The notes beneath the pieces were generated by a model. It worked only from the letters and a program-made list of their open reading frames with translations. It was not told the DNA's origin and searched no databases. Source: Paraburkholderia acidipaludis NBRC 101816 (lineage in GTDB: Bacteria > Pseudomonadota > Gammaproteobacteria > Burkholderiales > Burkholderiaceae). From it: a stretch of DNA of 64,000 nucleotides. Of the stretch, positions 1 through 8,842 are shown in pieces. Location of the stretch: the NCBI RefSeq assembly GCF_000684975.1, contig NZ_BAXZ01000020.1, positions 62,001 through 126,000 on the forward strand, in the 5' to 3' direction. Positions within the stretch are counted from its first letter, which is position 1. Each line of letters begins with the position of its first letter. Made by a program: the position numbers and the translations under genes.

Positions 1-130
1 GCCGGAACACGAGCACCAGGCAGGCGAGAGATATAACGATGCCAATAACCGGCCTGATCCAGGTCTTCCATCGCGCTGATCGCGATCCATCTGCAGCCAA
101 GCGCCCGGTGCCCACGTCGTCGTCACGCAT
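1..130 (-). CDS. N-terminus of a flippase-like membrane protein (partial)
   Basis: The reading frame starts with ATG at 130 and runs off the left edge, so only about 43 residues are visible. After a polar start of about 25 residues comes one hydrophobic segment (WIRPVIGIVISLACLVLVFR), which looks like the first membrane helix of a polytopic protein. The start overlaps the rfbF stop codon by one base (TGATG), so translation is probably coupled. Flippase-like UPF0104 / lysylphosphatidylglycerol-synthase-type membrane proteins commonly sit beside GtrB-like transferases and CDP-sugar genes. That identity is inferred from position and the start pattern; another membrane protein is possible. Confidence 0.45.
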   Translation of the reverse strand, partial: MRDDDVGTGRLAADGSRSARWKTWIRPVIGIVISLACLVLVFR

Positions 131-906
131 CATCGGTTCCATACCGCCCAGGGTGCCTTGCCGCGATCCCACATTTGCTCGAGGTGCCGCTTGTCACGCA
201 ACGTGTCACAGGGTTGCCAGAATCCGGCATGCGTAAATGCGGCGAGCTGATTATCCTTCGCCAGATTTTTGAGCGGATCTTGCTCCCACGACGTAGCATC
301 GTCCAACACGTAGTCGATTGCGCGGGGTTCTACGACAAAGAAACCGCCGTTGATCCAGCCGATTTCATCACTCGGCTTTTCCTCAAAGCTCGACACGATG
401 CCGTCTCGCGCGAGATTTAGCACGCCGAAGCGGCCCGGAGGCTGTACTGCCGCGACGGTCACCAGTCGGCCATGAGAGCGGTGATAAGCGAGTTCGGCAG
501 TGATATCGATGTCGGAAAGGCCATCTCCGTACGTCAGACAGAACGCTTCGTCCTGGAGATAGGGAGCCACTCGCTTAAGTCGTCCACCGGTCATCGTCTC
601 CGCACCGGTATCGACGAGCGTGACTTTCCAGTCTTCCGATTGCGAATTGAGAACCTGGTGCTCACCCGTACGCAGGTCTATCGAAAGATCCGCTGTATGC
701 CTGTAGTAGTTGAAGAAAAATTCTTTGATTACGTACCCCTTGTAACCAAGGCAAATCACGAAATCCTTGATCCCGTGGTGTGCATACGTCTTCATGATGT
801 GCCATAGCAGTGGACGTCCGCCAACCTCAACCATAGGTTTCGGCTTGTTGTCCGACTCTTCGGCAATACGTGTACCGAGCCCGCCGGCAAGAATCACTGC
901 TTTCAT
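130..906 (-). CDS. rfbF: Glucose-1-phosphate cytidylyltransferase
   Basis: This enzyme joins CTP and glucose-1-phosphate to CDP-glucose, the first step towards CDP-linked 6-deoxy sugars of O-antigen or exopolysaccharide. The N-terminus has the nucleotidyltransferase signature AGGLGTRI followed by NKPKPMVEVGG. Near the C-terminus CDTLRDKRHLEQMW matches the family's usual end. Its 258 residues equal the usual family length. It is the fourth gene of a tight minus-strand operon (rfbG, epimerase/reductase, glycosyltransferase, rfbF) and lies 16 bases after the glycosyltransferase. RfbG, the next enzyme of the pathway, is encoded three genes upstream, which supports the assignment over other sugar nucleotidyltransferases. 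Confidence 0.92.
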   Translation of the reverse strand: MKAVILAGGLGTRIAEESDNKPKPMVEVGGRPLLWHIMKTYAHHGIKDFVICLGYKGYVIKEFFFNYYRHTADLSIDLRTGEHQVLNSQSEDWKVTLVDTGAETMTGGRLKRVAPYLQDEAFCLTYGDGLSDIDITAELAYHRSHGRLVTVAAVQPPGRFGVLNLARDGIVSSFEEKPSDEIGWINGGFFVVEPRAIDYVLDDATSWEQDPLKNLAKDNQLAAFTHAGFWQPCDTLRDKRHLEQMWDRGKAPWAVWNR

Positions 907-922
907 CGAATCCCCAGAATTT

Positions 923-1906
923 CTAAAGTTTGATCTCTGCCGGCCCGAAGTTCAGCGTTTCTTCGGCAATCGCTACGGGTTCGGCACGCAATATCAGATA
1001 GATACGAAGTAGGTATTCCCCAAGAATTCCAAGGAGTAGTGACTGGAACCCAATGCCGAATAGTACAAGGATGTGGATGCTGGCAAGTCCGCGCGGCAAG
1101 TCGGGCTGAAAGGCCCGCAATATGACGTAGTAGAGCGCCCCTAGCGCGGACAAACCGAGCAGAAAGAGGCCGCAATATGTCGCTAAACGCAGCGGCAGCA
1201 CGGAATGATTGAACACACCCGAGAGTCCCAACTTGATCAATTGGCCGACCCCGAATTTGCTTGTACCGGCAACACGTGCGGCGCGCGCATATGAAACGCC
1301 GATTTGCCTGAAACCCAAGCCGGCAATTAGTCCACGCAGATACGGATTCGACGAGCGATACCGTTGCAGCGCATCAATCACTTTTCGGTCGACCAGCCGG
1401 AAATCGCCGGCGTCGCGCGGAATCGCATGCTCACCAAGCTTGTCGATCGCCCAGTAACCGAACTTTCTGAACGCATTGATCAATCGCCCTTCCGGACGTT
1501 GCTCGCGCACACCATACACGACATGGTAGCCCTCCCGCCAGAGCTGAAAAAAGTGTTCGAGGAGTTCTGGCGGGTCCTGCAGATCGGCGTCGATCTGCAT
1601 CACCGCGTCGCCCCGTGCGTGCATGTAATTGGCAAGAATCGAGCGCTGAAAACCAACATTCTTCGAGAACCGGATTGCCCGCACGCGTGAATCGGCTCGC
1701 GCCAAAGCGGCGAGCTTCTCCCACGTCGAGTCAGACGAATGGTTGTCCGTGAAGATGAACTCAAGCCGGCACCGGTCGGCCATCGTATCTCCAAGCTTTC
1801 TGAGACGCGCATAAAGCGCGTCCAGATTGTCCGCTTCATTTAAAACTGGCACCGAAATTGAAATCAGCGGAAAAGCAGCGGAATTGTCCATCGACGTTTT
1901 GTCCAT
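923..1906 (-). CDS. GtrB-like membrane glycosyltransferase, family 2
   Basis: The protein probably transfers a sugar from a nucleotide donor to a polyprenyl phosphate at the inner membrane. The N-terminal half is a GT-A domain with SVPVLNEADNLD and the metal-binding stretch DADLQDPPE. The C-terminal 90 residues hold two hydrophobic helices (around TYCGLFLLGLSALGALYYV and ILVLFGIGFQSLLLGILGEY), the DPM1/GtrB/ArnC layout. The frame stays open upstream, but that part overlaps the epimerase gene, so I start it at ATG 1906 (327 residues), 7 bases after the epimerase stop. ATG 1891 is an alternative; neither has a strong Shine-Dalgarno. The donor sugar is unknown; the CDP-6-deoxyhexose made by this operon is one possibility. 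Confidence 0.82.
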   Translation of the reverse strand: MDKTSMDNSAAFPLISISVPVLNEADNLDALYARLRKLGDTMADRCRLEFIFTDNHSSDSTWEKLAALARADSRVRAIRFSKNVGFQRSILANYMHARGDAVMQIDADLQDPPELLEHFFQLWREGYHVVYGVREQRPEGRLINAFRKFGYWAIDKLGEHAIPRDAGDFRLVDRKVIDALQRYRSSNPYLRGLIAGLGFRQIGVSYARAARVAGTSKFGVGQLIKLGLSGVFNHSVLPLRLATYCGLFLLGLSALGALYYVILRAFQPDLPRGLASIHILVLFGIGFQSLLLGILGEYLLRIYLILRAEPVAIAEETLNFGPAEIKL

Positions 1907-1913
1907 TGAAAAA

Positions 1914-2825
1914 TCAGTTCGACGCGAAGCGACGCAGTGCTGCTTCCACACCTTCATCGAGCGAATAATTCGCGTGCCACCCGATCGCATTTGCCAGGCC
2001 GGATGGATCGCCGACCACCATGGGCAGATCATCGGGGCGCAATGGCAAAGCGCCGAAGCGCAGCAGCGTTGCGTCAACACCCATGCAACGTGCCACTGCG
2101 CAGGCGAAATCCTTGACCGAGGTACCCACACCACTCGAGAGATTGTAGGCACCACTGGGCATTGCGCCCGCGCTCAGCGCGGTAGCTGCCGCAATTAGCC
2201 CATCGCATGCGTCGTCGACGTATACGAAATCACGCACCTGCGTGCCAGCGGACAAGTTGACCTGTTCGCGCTGCCTCAGCTTGGCGAAGAGCGACGGTAG
2301 CAGGCGATGATCGCCCTCACCCTGTCCAAAGACATTGAAGGCGCGTAGCACCGCAACGGGCAAACCGCACTCAGCGGCCGTTGCCAAGGCAAGCAAGCCG
2401 CCTGCCGCTTTCGTTGCGCCATAAAGTTTCCGGCTCTCCAACGGCATATCTTCGCGTAACAATCCAGTGGTCTGACCAGCGTACTCGGCACTGCTTCCCA
2501 TCAGAACGACGCTGGCAACGCCGAATACGCTCGCCGCCGCGACCACCTCGGCAGGAAGGATCGTGTTCACTCGAACCAACTCATCGCGGTTACGATCCGC
2601 TGGGTGCACGCCGGCTGCCGCCAAGTGGAATACAACGTCGAAACGCTGGGCAGCCATCACGTCGCGCAAGCTCCCCGGATCGAGCCGCACGGCTTCGACG
2701 CTTTTCACTCCCGCGACTGGACAAGCGCGGCGACCGAGCGCGACCACCTCATAGCCGAGCGCCATCAACTGACGCGCAAGATTGCGACCAATGAAGCCGG
2801 CGCCCCCCGTCAGCAGAGCCTTCAA
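1914..2825 (-). CDS. NAD-dependent epimerase/dehydratase, probable CDP-sugar 4-ketoreductase
   Basis: A 303-residue extended short-chain dehydrogenase. The Rossmann glycine motif GGAGFIGRNLA is at residues 7-17 and the catalytic YGATKAAG gives the Tyr-x3-Lys pair. It overlaps the rfbG stop by four bases (2822-2825), a translational-coupling arrangement. RfbG produces CDP-4-keto-6-deoxy-D-glucose, so the simplest role is reduction of the 4-keto group, as done by the homologous reductases that finish CDP-6-deoxyhexoses. Family membership is seen in the sequence; the substrate is inferred from context. No rfbH (3-dehydrase) gene is in the window, so a 3,6-dideoxy product such as abequose is not supported here. 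Confidence 0.75.
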   Translation of the reverse strand: MKALLTGGAGFIGRNLARQLMALGYEVVALGRRACPVAGVKSVEAVRLDPGSLRDVMAAQRFDVVFHLAAAGVHPADRNRDELVRVNTILPAEVVAAASVFGVASVVLMGSSAEYAGQTTGLLREDMPLESRKLYGATKAAGGLLALATAAECGLPVAVLRAFNVFGQGEGDHRLLPSLFAKLRQREQVNLSAGTQVRDFVYVDDACDGLIAAATALSAGAMPSGAYNLSSGVGTSVKDFACAVARCMGVDATLLRFGALPLRPDDLPMVVGDPSGLANAIGWHANYSLDEGVEAALRRFASN

Positions 2826-3919
2826 CGGACCGCCCTGTCACTTAGCTCATTGCGCCAGGCCTTGATCTGACCTAAACACAATTCACGCGCCGGGGTTTCA
2901 CCGTTGTAAAACGCCCGATACCAGTCGGCTGTTTCCTTGACCACGCGCTCCGTATCCCATGGCGGCTGCCAGCCCAATACATTGCGGGAAAGAGAACTGT
3001 CGAGCGCCAATGCAACCGCTTCTGGAAGGGGGTTCTGCTGATAGTCCAGCACCGGTCGTTGCCAGTCGTTCGACAGAATCTCCAGCACTTCGCGGACACT
3101 GAATTGACGCGGATCATGCGGACCGAGATTCCATGCGCGCGAAAAAGCGACGCGGTCCCGCTCAAGGCCGGCGAGCAGCATCAGGTAGCCTTGGACCAAA
3201 GCGAGAACATGCTGCCAAGGGCGCGTCGCGTCCGGATAGCGAAGCGTCAGCGAGCCACCGCCAATGACAGCTCGGACAAAGTCCGGGATCAACCTGTCTT
3301 CGGACCAGTCGCCGCCGCCAATGATGTTACCGCCACGCGCCGTCGCGATACCGAGAGGATGATTGGCATCGGAGCCAAACGAATAGCGATAGCTGTCGAT
3401 CACCATCTCCGCGGCGGCCTTTGACGCGCTGTACGGATCTTTTCCCCCTAGCGCGTCGTTCTCGCGATATGGCCACTCCCACTCGTTGTTTTTGTACACT
3501 TTATCGGTCGTGACACAAACAACTGAGCGGCAACCTCTTGTCGACCGGGCAGCCTCCAGCACATGCGCCGTGCCTACCGCGTTGGTAGTGAATGTCCACA
3601 CCGGCTCGCGATATGAGCGCCGCACCAGCGGCTGAGCGGCAAGGTGTAAAACCAGCTCAGGCTGAACTTCTTCGAAGCAGGCCCGAACCGCCTTCAGATC
3701 GCAGATATCGCCCTCGATTCCGGCCACGTGATCGTCAACGCCAGCTTCAACATAGAGCGATGGCGTCGTATCGGGCGACAATGAGAATCCCGCGACCTCG
3801 GCGCCGAGCATCTTGAGCCAAAGGCAAGCCCAACTACCCGTAAAGCCCGTATGTCCCGTAACCAGAATTCGCTTACCGGACAACACCGATTCGAAATCCA
3901 GCTTGCCTGTCTCGTTCAA
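2822..3919 (-). CDS. rfbG: CDP-glucose 4,6-dehydratase
   Basis: It converts CDP-glucose to CDP-4-keto-6-deoxy-D-glucose using tightly bound NAD. The 365-residue protein has VTGHTGFTGSWACLWL at residues 20-35 as cofactor-binding loop, TTDKVYKNNEWEWPY, which is typical of the CDP-glucose dehydratases, and the catalytic YSASKAAAE. Length fits the family (about 360). It is the first recognisable gene of the minus-strand CDP-sugar operon and overlaps the next gene by four bases. The roughly 690-base region upstream should carry the operon promoter. Confidence 0.92.
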   Translation of the reverse strand: MNETGKLDFESVLSGKRILVTGHTGFTGSWACLWLKMLGAEVAGFSLSPDTTPSLYVEAGVDDHVAGIEGDICDLKAVRACFEEVQPELVLHLAAQPLVRRSYREPVWTFTTNAVGTAHVLEAARSTRGCRSVVCVTTDKVYKNNEWEWPYRENDALGGKDPYSASKAAAEMVIDSYRYSFGSDANHPLGIATARGGNIIGGGDWSEDRLIPDFVRAVIGGGSLTLRYPDATRPWQHVLALVQGYLMLLAGLERDRVAFSRAWNLGPHDPRQFSVREVLEILSNDWQRPVLDYQQNPLPEAVALALDSSLSRNVLGWQPPWDTERVVKETADWYRAFYNGETPARELCLGQIKAWRNELSDRAVR

Positions 3920-4606
3920 AAAAACTCCCCAGCTTTCAATCTGATTGCTTCGTCAGCAAGAGCCAACAGCTCGGGTTGCGTTCGCCGCAACCGACTTCCC
4001 GGTGATCTCGCGATCATGGGCCCAATAACGCCAAAGTGGCCACAAAACCGGTTGCAGCCAGAGAAATTGCCGTAGCGTCAATTTTTTCAGACAGAACGTA
4101 TTATACCGTTCCGGTACGTCATGCCAGGCGCTGCCGATCATGGATTCTCACCGCACCGGATACAATCCTGCGGTTACTGTTCCGCTGTCTTGAGCATTAC
4201 CGGCGTAACGATTGTGACGGAGAGCATCATCCACGCACACATCTTCCCAGCGCGCCGACCAGCCGCCATGCCAAGCCGCCCGGCCCAAACATCAGATGTT
4301 ACAATCTGACACAAAGAAGCCTGATGACCCCATCAAAAGAGTCCAATTTTGGGGATAATTGTCGGCTTCGACAGTGGAAAAGGCTGACGTACGGTTCCAA
4401 GCGACTCACTCGCCGACCTCCGCGAGGTTGCATGATTCCGTATCAATCAGTTAGCGAGTGGTAGCTACCGCTCCCCCTAGCCGCCACGCGGTGCGCAATA
4501 TGCCACAAATTGTGCGTGCGGCTTTTGCCCACGAGGCCAGATTCCCGCTCATGGAACGCGCTCCCACTTTCCCCCCAATCGCCCAATTACGATACGCCGT
4601 ACCTGT
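3920..4606. other. Intergenic region between divergent sugar operons
   Basis: This 687-base region separates rfbG (leftward) from the first plus-strand glycosyltransferase. It is less GC-rich than its neighbours. I see no convincing gene. A 62-codon minus-strand frame at 3953-4141 is closed by a stop two codons upstream of its ATG and ends 33 bases before rfbG, but it resembles nothing I recognise. An inverted repeat GTTGCG-N5-CGCAAC lies at 3975-3991 and a palindrome GGTAGCTACC at 4460-4469. The region presumably holds the promoters of both operons; I could not place them with confidence. Confidence 0.4.
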
Positions 4607-5356
4607 ATGAATGAGCGCAACCCAATCGTTACGGTAGTCGTACCGTCATACAACCAGGGACGATATCTCGAAGAAGCCCTGCGTTCAATCGCAGTCCAAA
4701 AGGTTCCAAAGGAAATCTTTGTCATGGACGGCGGCTCCACCGACCAGTCGCCCTCGATCATCGAGAATTGGAGCCCAAAGCTGGCGGGCTGGCGTAGCCA
4801 TAAGGACGATGGGCAAGCGGCCGCAATCAATGAAGGCGTTGCGCTCGGCTCCGCACCCTACGTTTGCTGGCTGAACAGCGATGATCTGCTTCTGCCTGGT
4901 GGCCTCGACAAGCTCGTGAACGCAATGGAGCGGCATTCCGCCTGGCCTGCCGCCTATGGCAAAGCGTGGCATCTCGACGACACCAGCGGTCGTCGCACGC
5001 CCGCATGGGTCGAGCCGTTCAACGAGCGGCGGATGGCGACGCGCTGCGTCATCACCCAGCCGGCATCGTTAATTCGCAGAAGCGCATGGACGGCTGTAGG
5101 GGGACTTGATCCGACGCTCAAAATGGCCTTGGACTACGACCTGTGGTGGCGGCTATATCGGCACGGTGGCCCGCTCGGGTTCGTAGATGACGATGTAGCC
5201 ATCAACCGGAACCACGACGCCACCAAAACGCGCATTCACCGCCGCCTCCATTACAAAGAAGCCATGGAAACGGTGCGACGCCATCACGGCCACGTCCCTC
5301 TAAAATGGTGGCTTGCTCAACCGTACGCCGTTTGGTGGAAAACCCTGATTCGATAG
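4607..5356 (+). CDS. Glycosyltransferase family 2
   Basis: A 249-residue soluble GT-A glycosyltransferase for polysaccharide assembly at the cytoplasmic face. It begins with VTVVVPSYNQGRYLEEAL and has the nucleotide-sugar stretch MDGGSTDQS and a DxD-type WLNSDD motif around residue 87. LDYDLWWRLYRHG in the second half matches the acceptor-side motif of family 2 enzymes. No membrane helices are visible. The next gene starts one base after its stop, so the two form a transcription unit. Donor and acceptor cannot be read from the sequence; dTDP-rhamnose or the CDP-sugar made nearby are the obvious candidates. Confidence 0.85.
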   Translation: MNERNPIVTVVVPSYNQGRYLEEALRSIAVQKVPKEIFVMDGGSTDQSPSIIENWSPKLAGWRSHKDDGQAAAINEGVALGSAPYVCWLNSDDLLLPGGLDKLVNAMERHSAWPAAYGKAWHLDDTSGRRTPAWVEPFNERRMATRCVITQPASLIRRSAWTAVGGLDPTLKMALDYDLWWRLYRHGGPLGFVDDDVAINRNHDATKTRIHRRLHYKEAMETVRRHHGHVPLKWWLAQPYAVWWKTLIR

Positions 5357-5357
5357 C

Positions 5358-6467
5358 ATGCGCGTTCTTCACTTTTATAAGACATACAAGCCCGATTCGA
5401 TGGGCGGGGTCGAACAACTGATCGGCGAGATCTGCAGCGGAGCCGCGAGCCACGGAATACCAAGTGACGTGCTGACTCTCAGCAAGAATACGTCGACAGT
5501 CGATCTTGGCGACCACAAGCACTATCGCGCGCGACTCGACTTCAAGATCGCGTCCGCCTATTTCTCGCTATCGTCATTGGCACGGCTGAAGGAACTGGCG
5601 AAGACGGCCGATGTCATTCACTACCATTTTCCATGGCCATTCATGGACATGGCGCACTTTCTTACGCGTCTGAACAAACCTACGGTGGTGACCTATCACT
5701 CGGACATCATCAGGCAAAAGGCGCTTCTGCAGTTTTATCGGCCATTGATGCTGGCCTTTTTTGGCAGCGTAACGAAGATCGTCGCAACGTCACCGAACTA
5801 TGCACAGACAAGCCCTGTGCTCCGTCGGTTTGCGAGCAAAGTTGAGATCATCCCGATCGGACTGAACGAACACGCCTACCCACAACCCACCGATAGAAAG
5901 GTTGCCGAGTGGCGCGCAAGAATCGGGCCGCGATTCCTGCTTTTTGTGGGAATGCTCAGATACTACAAAGGGCTCCACGTTCTTCTTGATGCCCTTAAGG
6001 GCACCGACTATGACGTAGTGATTCTCGGTGGTGGTCCCCTTGAGGGCGAACTGAAGGCGCAAGCGAAAAGTCTCGGATTGCGCCGCGTACATTTCGTGGG
6101 CGCCCTCCCGGACGAAGACAAAGTGGCACTTCTAACACTATGTCGCGGACTGGTGTTTCCGTCACACCTGCGTTCGGAAGCCTTCGGTATTTCGTTGCTG
6201 GAAGGAGCCATGTACGGGAAGCCGCTTATCTCGTGTGAGATCGGCACCGGGACAAGCTACGTGAATGTCGCAGGCAAAACTGGGCTGGTGGTGCCTCCCA
6301 GCGATGCTCCCGCTCTTCGCAATGCGATCGATCGCATCTGGAATGATGATCAGTTGGCGTCCGAGCTTGGCGCAGGCGCCCGAGAGCGATTCACGAAGCT
6401 CTTTACTGCGGACAAAATGGCCGACGCGTACGTCGACCTATATCGGCGCATTGCTTCAAAGCCCTGA
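5358..6467 (+). CDS. Glycosyltransferase family 4 (GT-B fold)
   Basis: A 369-residue retaining glycosyltransferase of the GT1/GT4 group. The N-terminal half starts with MRVLHFYKTYKPDSMGGVEQ, whose GGVEQ loop is typical for the donor side. The C-terminal half has LLFVGMLRYYKGLHVLLDA and the EX7E motif within SEAFGISLLEGAMYGKP, which binds the nucleotide sugar. The protein resembles WbdB/WbpY-type mannosyl- or rhamnosyltransferases, but substrate assignment is inference. It starts one base after the family 2 gene and its stop lies 26 bases from the convergent rfbD stop. Confidence 0.86.
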   Translation: MRVLHFYKTYKPDSMGGVEQLIGEICSGAASHGIPSDVLTLSKNTSTVDLGDHKHYRARLDFKIASAYFSLSSLARLKELAKTADVIHYHFPWPFMDMAHFLTRLNKPTVVTYHSDIIRQKALLQFYRPLMLAFFGSVTKIVATSPNYAQTSPVLRRFASKVEIIPIGLNEHAYPQPTDRKVAEWRARIGPRFLLFVGMLRYYKGLHVLLDALKGTDYDVVILGGGPLEGELKAQAKSLGLRRVHFVGALPDEDKVALLTLCRGLVFPSHLRSEAFGISLLEGAMYGKPLISCEIGTGTSYVNVAGKTGLVVPPSDAPALRNAIDRIWNDDQLASELGAGARERFTKLFTADKMADAYVDLYRRIASKP

Positions 6468-6493
6468 AACACGTCTACGCCGCAGAGCGAAGA

Positions 6494-7393
6494 TCAACTA
6501 CCCAGCCCGGCAAGGCAAAGCTGCAGTGCGTCGAGCCAGTCGGGCGCACGCACGCCAAAGCTCGCGTCCAGTTTGTCATTGGACAAATGGGAGTTGCCCG
6601 GGCGCTTTGCAGGCACTGGATACTCGCACGAAGCAATGGGAACCACCACCGGTTTGTTTTTCGGTGACGCCAATTCGAAAATCGCGTTAGCAAAGTCGAA
6701 CCATGTTGTCCGTCCGGATGCTGTCAGATGGTAGACACCTGATTTTTCACGCCACCAGTCCGCGCCGTTTTTGTTTTCCACAAAGCCTTGTGCAACGATG
6801 TGCGAAGTCATCGCCGCAATAGTCGCGGCCCAGGTCGGCGCCCCGATCTGATCCGCAACGACTCGCAGCTCCGGACGCTCACTGCCAAGCTTGAGCATCG
6901 TCAGCAAGAAGTTCTTGCCACGCCGCCCGTACACCCAGCTCGTCCTCAGTGTCAAATGCGCGCAGCCCGCCGCCGTGATCGCCTGCTCACCTTCGAGCTT
7001 CGTTTCTCCATACACGTTTTGAGGATTCGTCTCATCGGTTTCCGTGTACGCACCCGCCTTCGTACCGTCGAACACGTAATCGGTCGAATAATGAATTAGC
7101 GAGCCACCGCTGCGCGCCATCTCTTCCGCGAACACGCGTGGCACGTCGACATTCAGGCGTCGTGCCATTTCGACGTCGGTCTCAGCCTTGTCGACCGCCG
7201 TATAGGCCGCCGGATTCACGATCAGGGATGGCTTCAGTTCCCTCACGAAGTCCCGCACACGAGCGAGATCCGAAAGATCAAGCGTCGACCGGCCGCACGG
7301 CACCACACGCCCCAGTCCCTGCAGCGTACGCAGCAATTCGAAGCCGACCTGGCCGTTGACACCCGTCACAAGAATCGTCGATTGCTGGCTCAT
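6494..7393 (-). CDS. rfbD: dTDP-4-dehydrorhamnose reductase
   Basis: Last enzyme of dTDP-L-rhamnose synthesis: it reduces dTDP-4-keto-L-rhamnose with NAD(P)H. Seen in the 299-residue protein are the Rossmann motif TGVNGQVGFELL at residues 9-20, YSTDYVFDG, and the catalytic YGETKLEGE. The open frame extends further upstream, but that part lies inside rfbC, so ATG 7393, eight bases after the rfbC stop, is the sensible start. It is the final gene of the operon rfbB-rfbA-rfbC-rfbD, which contains the complete pathway from glucose-1-phosphate. Confidence 0.93.
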   Translation of the reverse strand: MSQQSTILVTGVNGQVGFELLRTLQGLGRVVPCGRSTLDLSDLARVRDFVRELKPSLIVNPAAYTAVDKAETDVEMARRLNVDVPRVFAEEMARSGGSLIHYSTDYVFDGTKAGAYTETDETNPQNVYGETKLEGEQAITAAGCAHLTLRTSWVYGRRGKNFLLTMLKLGSERPELRVVADQIGAPTWAATIAAMTSHIVAQGFVENKNGADWWREKSGVYHLTASGRTTWFDFANAIFELASPKNKPVVVPIASCEYPVPAKRPGNSHLSNDKLDASFGVRAPDWLDALQLCLAGLGS

Positions 7394-7401
7394 CTTCGAC
7401 C

Positions 7402-7953
7402 TCAAGCGTAGACGTCGGCGGCACTCAGCCGCATGCCTGCCGCATCCTTCGCCGCCAGCATCGGCTCGAAATCGATCGGCCAATCGATTCCAATCTCCGG
7501 ATCGCTCCAGATGACACAGCGCTCGTGCTCCGGGAACCAGTAATCGGTCGTCTTGTACAGAAACTGCGCGGCATCAGAGAGCACGACAAACCCATGCGCG
7601 AACCCGGGCGGAACCCACAGCTGACGATGATTCTCTTCCGACAGCAAGATACCCACCCACTTGCCGAAATTCGGCGAGCTATTGCGAATATCGACGGCAA
7701 CATCGAACACTTCGCCTTCCACCACGCGCACCAGCTTGCCCTGCGCGTGTTCGATCTGGTAGTGCAGCCCGCGCAGCACGCCCCTCGCCGAGCGCGAATG
7801 GTTGTCCTGGACAAACTCGACGCCAGGCGCGACGTGCTCCGCAAAATCGCGCGCGTTAAAGCTCTCGTAGAAATACCCACGCGCGTCGCCAAAGACCTTC
7901 GGCTCAATGATCTTTACTTCAGGAAGCGCAGTTTCGGTTACCTGGATACCCAT
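7402..7953 (-). CDS. rfbC: dTDP-4-dehydrorhamnose 3,5-epimerase
   Basis: A cupin-fold epimerase that inverts C3 and C5 of dTDP-4-keto-6-deoxyglucose. The 183-residue length is standard. Visible signatures are GDARGYFYESFN, RGVLRGLHYQ with the catalytic histidine, DIRNSSPNFGKW and PPGFAHGFVVLSD. The start ATG at 7953 lies inside the end of rfbA, giving a 16-base overlap and likely translational coupling; a longer open frame upstream only shadows rfbA. Confidence 0.94.
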   Translation of the reverse strand: MGIQVTETALPEVKIIEPKVFGDARGYFYESFNARDFAEHVAPGVEFVQDNHSRSARGVLRGLHYQIEHAQGKLVRVVEGEVFDVAVDIRNSSPNFGKWVGILLSEENHRQLWVPPGFAHGFVVLSDAAQFLYKTTDYWFPEHERCVIWSDPEIGIDWPIDFEPMLAAKDAAGMRLSAADVYA

Positions 7954-8831
7954 GCCACGTGGTCCGTAATAATTTGCTTGAGGTATTGTCCGTAGCCGTT
8001 CTTCGCAAGCGGCTGCGCCAGCTTCAGAACCTGTTCGGCATCGATCCACTTGCGCCGGTACGCAATCTCTTCGGGGCAGGCTATAACAAGCCCTTGCCGT
8101 TTCTGCAGCGTTGCAATGAAACTCGCCGCCTCGATCAGCGAATCGTGCGTGCCGGTGTCGAGCCACGCATAACCGCGTCCCATGATCTGGACGTTCAGTG
8201 CACCGTCGGTGAGATACCGCGAGTTGACGTCGGTGATTTCCAGTTCGCCACGTGCCGACGGTTTGATATCCGCCGCAACATCGCACACGCGGTTGTCGTA
8301 AAAGTAGAGTCCCGTGACCGCATAGTTCGAACGCGGCTGGGCGGGCTTCTCCTCAATGGAGACCGCGCGAAATTCCTGGTCGAATTCGACAACGCCATAA
8401 CGTTCGGGATCCTGCACGTGATAGGCGAACACGGTTGCACCACTATCCTGAGCATTCGCTCGCTCAAGCTGGATCGCAAGATCGTGTCCGTAGAAGATGT
8501 TGTCGCCAAGAATCAGCGCAGAAGGATCGTTGCCAACGAAGTCCCTTCCGATGATGAAAGCCTGAGCAAGCCCATCCGGTGACGGCTGTACCGCGTACTG
8601 GATGTTCATGCCCCACTGGCTACCGTCACCGAGCATCGCCTCGAAACGCGGCGTGTCCTGCGGCGTCGAGATGACCAGAACGTTACGAATGCCCGCCACC
8701 ATCAGCGTCGAGAGCGGATAGTAGATCATCGGCTTGTCGTACACCGGCAGCAGTTGCTTCGACACCGCATGGGTAATCGGATACAGCCGCGTTCCGGAGC
8801 CGCCGGCCAGGATGATGCCTTTGCGTGTCAT
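7938..8831 (-). CDS. rfbA: Glucose-1-phosphate thymidylyltransferase
   Basis: It makes dTDP-glucose from dTTP and glucose-1-phosphate, the committed step of rhamnose synthesis. The 297-residue protein starts with GIILAGGSGTRLYP, has SKQLLPVYDKPMIYYPL and the active-site LILGDNIFYG. A GTG at 8846 would add five residues, but ATG 8831 has an AGG-containing Shine-Dalgarno at good distance, so I choose it. It starts 11 bases after the rfbB stop and overlaps rfbC. Confidence 0.94.
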   Translation of the reverse strand: MTRKGIILAGGSGTRLYPITHAVSKQLLPVYDKPMIYYPLSTLMVAGIRNVLVISTPQDTPRFEAMLGDGSQWGMNIQYAVQPSPDGLAQAFIIGRDFVGNDPSALILGDNIFYGHDLAIQLERANAQDSGATVFAYHVQDPERYGVVEFDQEFRAVSIEEKPAQPRSNYAVTGLYFYDNRVCDVAADIKPSARGELEITDVNSRYLTDGALNVQIMGRGYAWLDTGTHDSLIEAASFIATLQKRQGLVIACPEEIAYRRKWIDAEQVLKLAQPLAKNGYGQYLKQIITDHVAWVSR

Positions 8832-8842
8832 CGCGCCTGCCT

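Noticed and set aside
3953..4141. 62-codon minus-strand frame upstream of rfbG
   Set aside because: Short, no recognisable family, bounded by a stop two codons before its ATG; not strong enough for a gene call.
4460..4469. Palindrome GGTAGCTACC considered as part of a JUMPStart/ops element
   Set aside because: The ops consensus GGCGGTAGC is not matched on either strand and position is not conserved with known cases.
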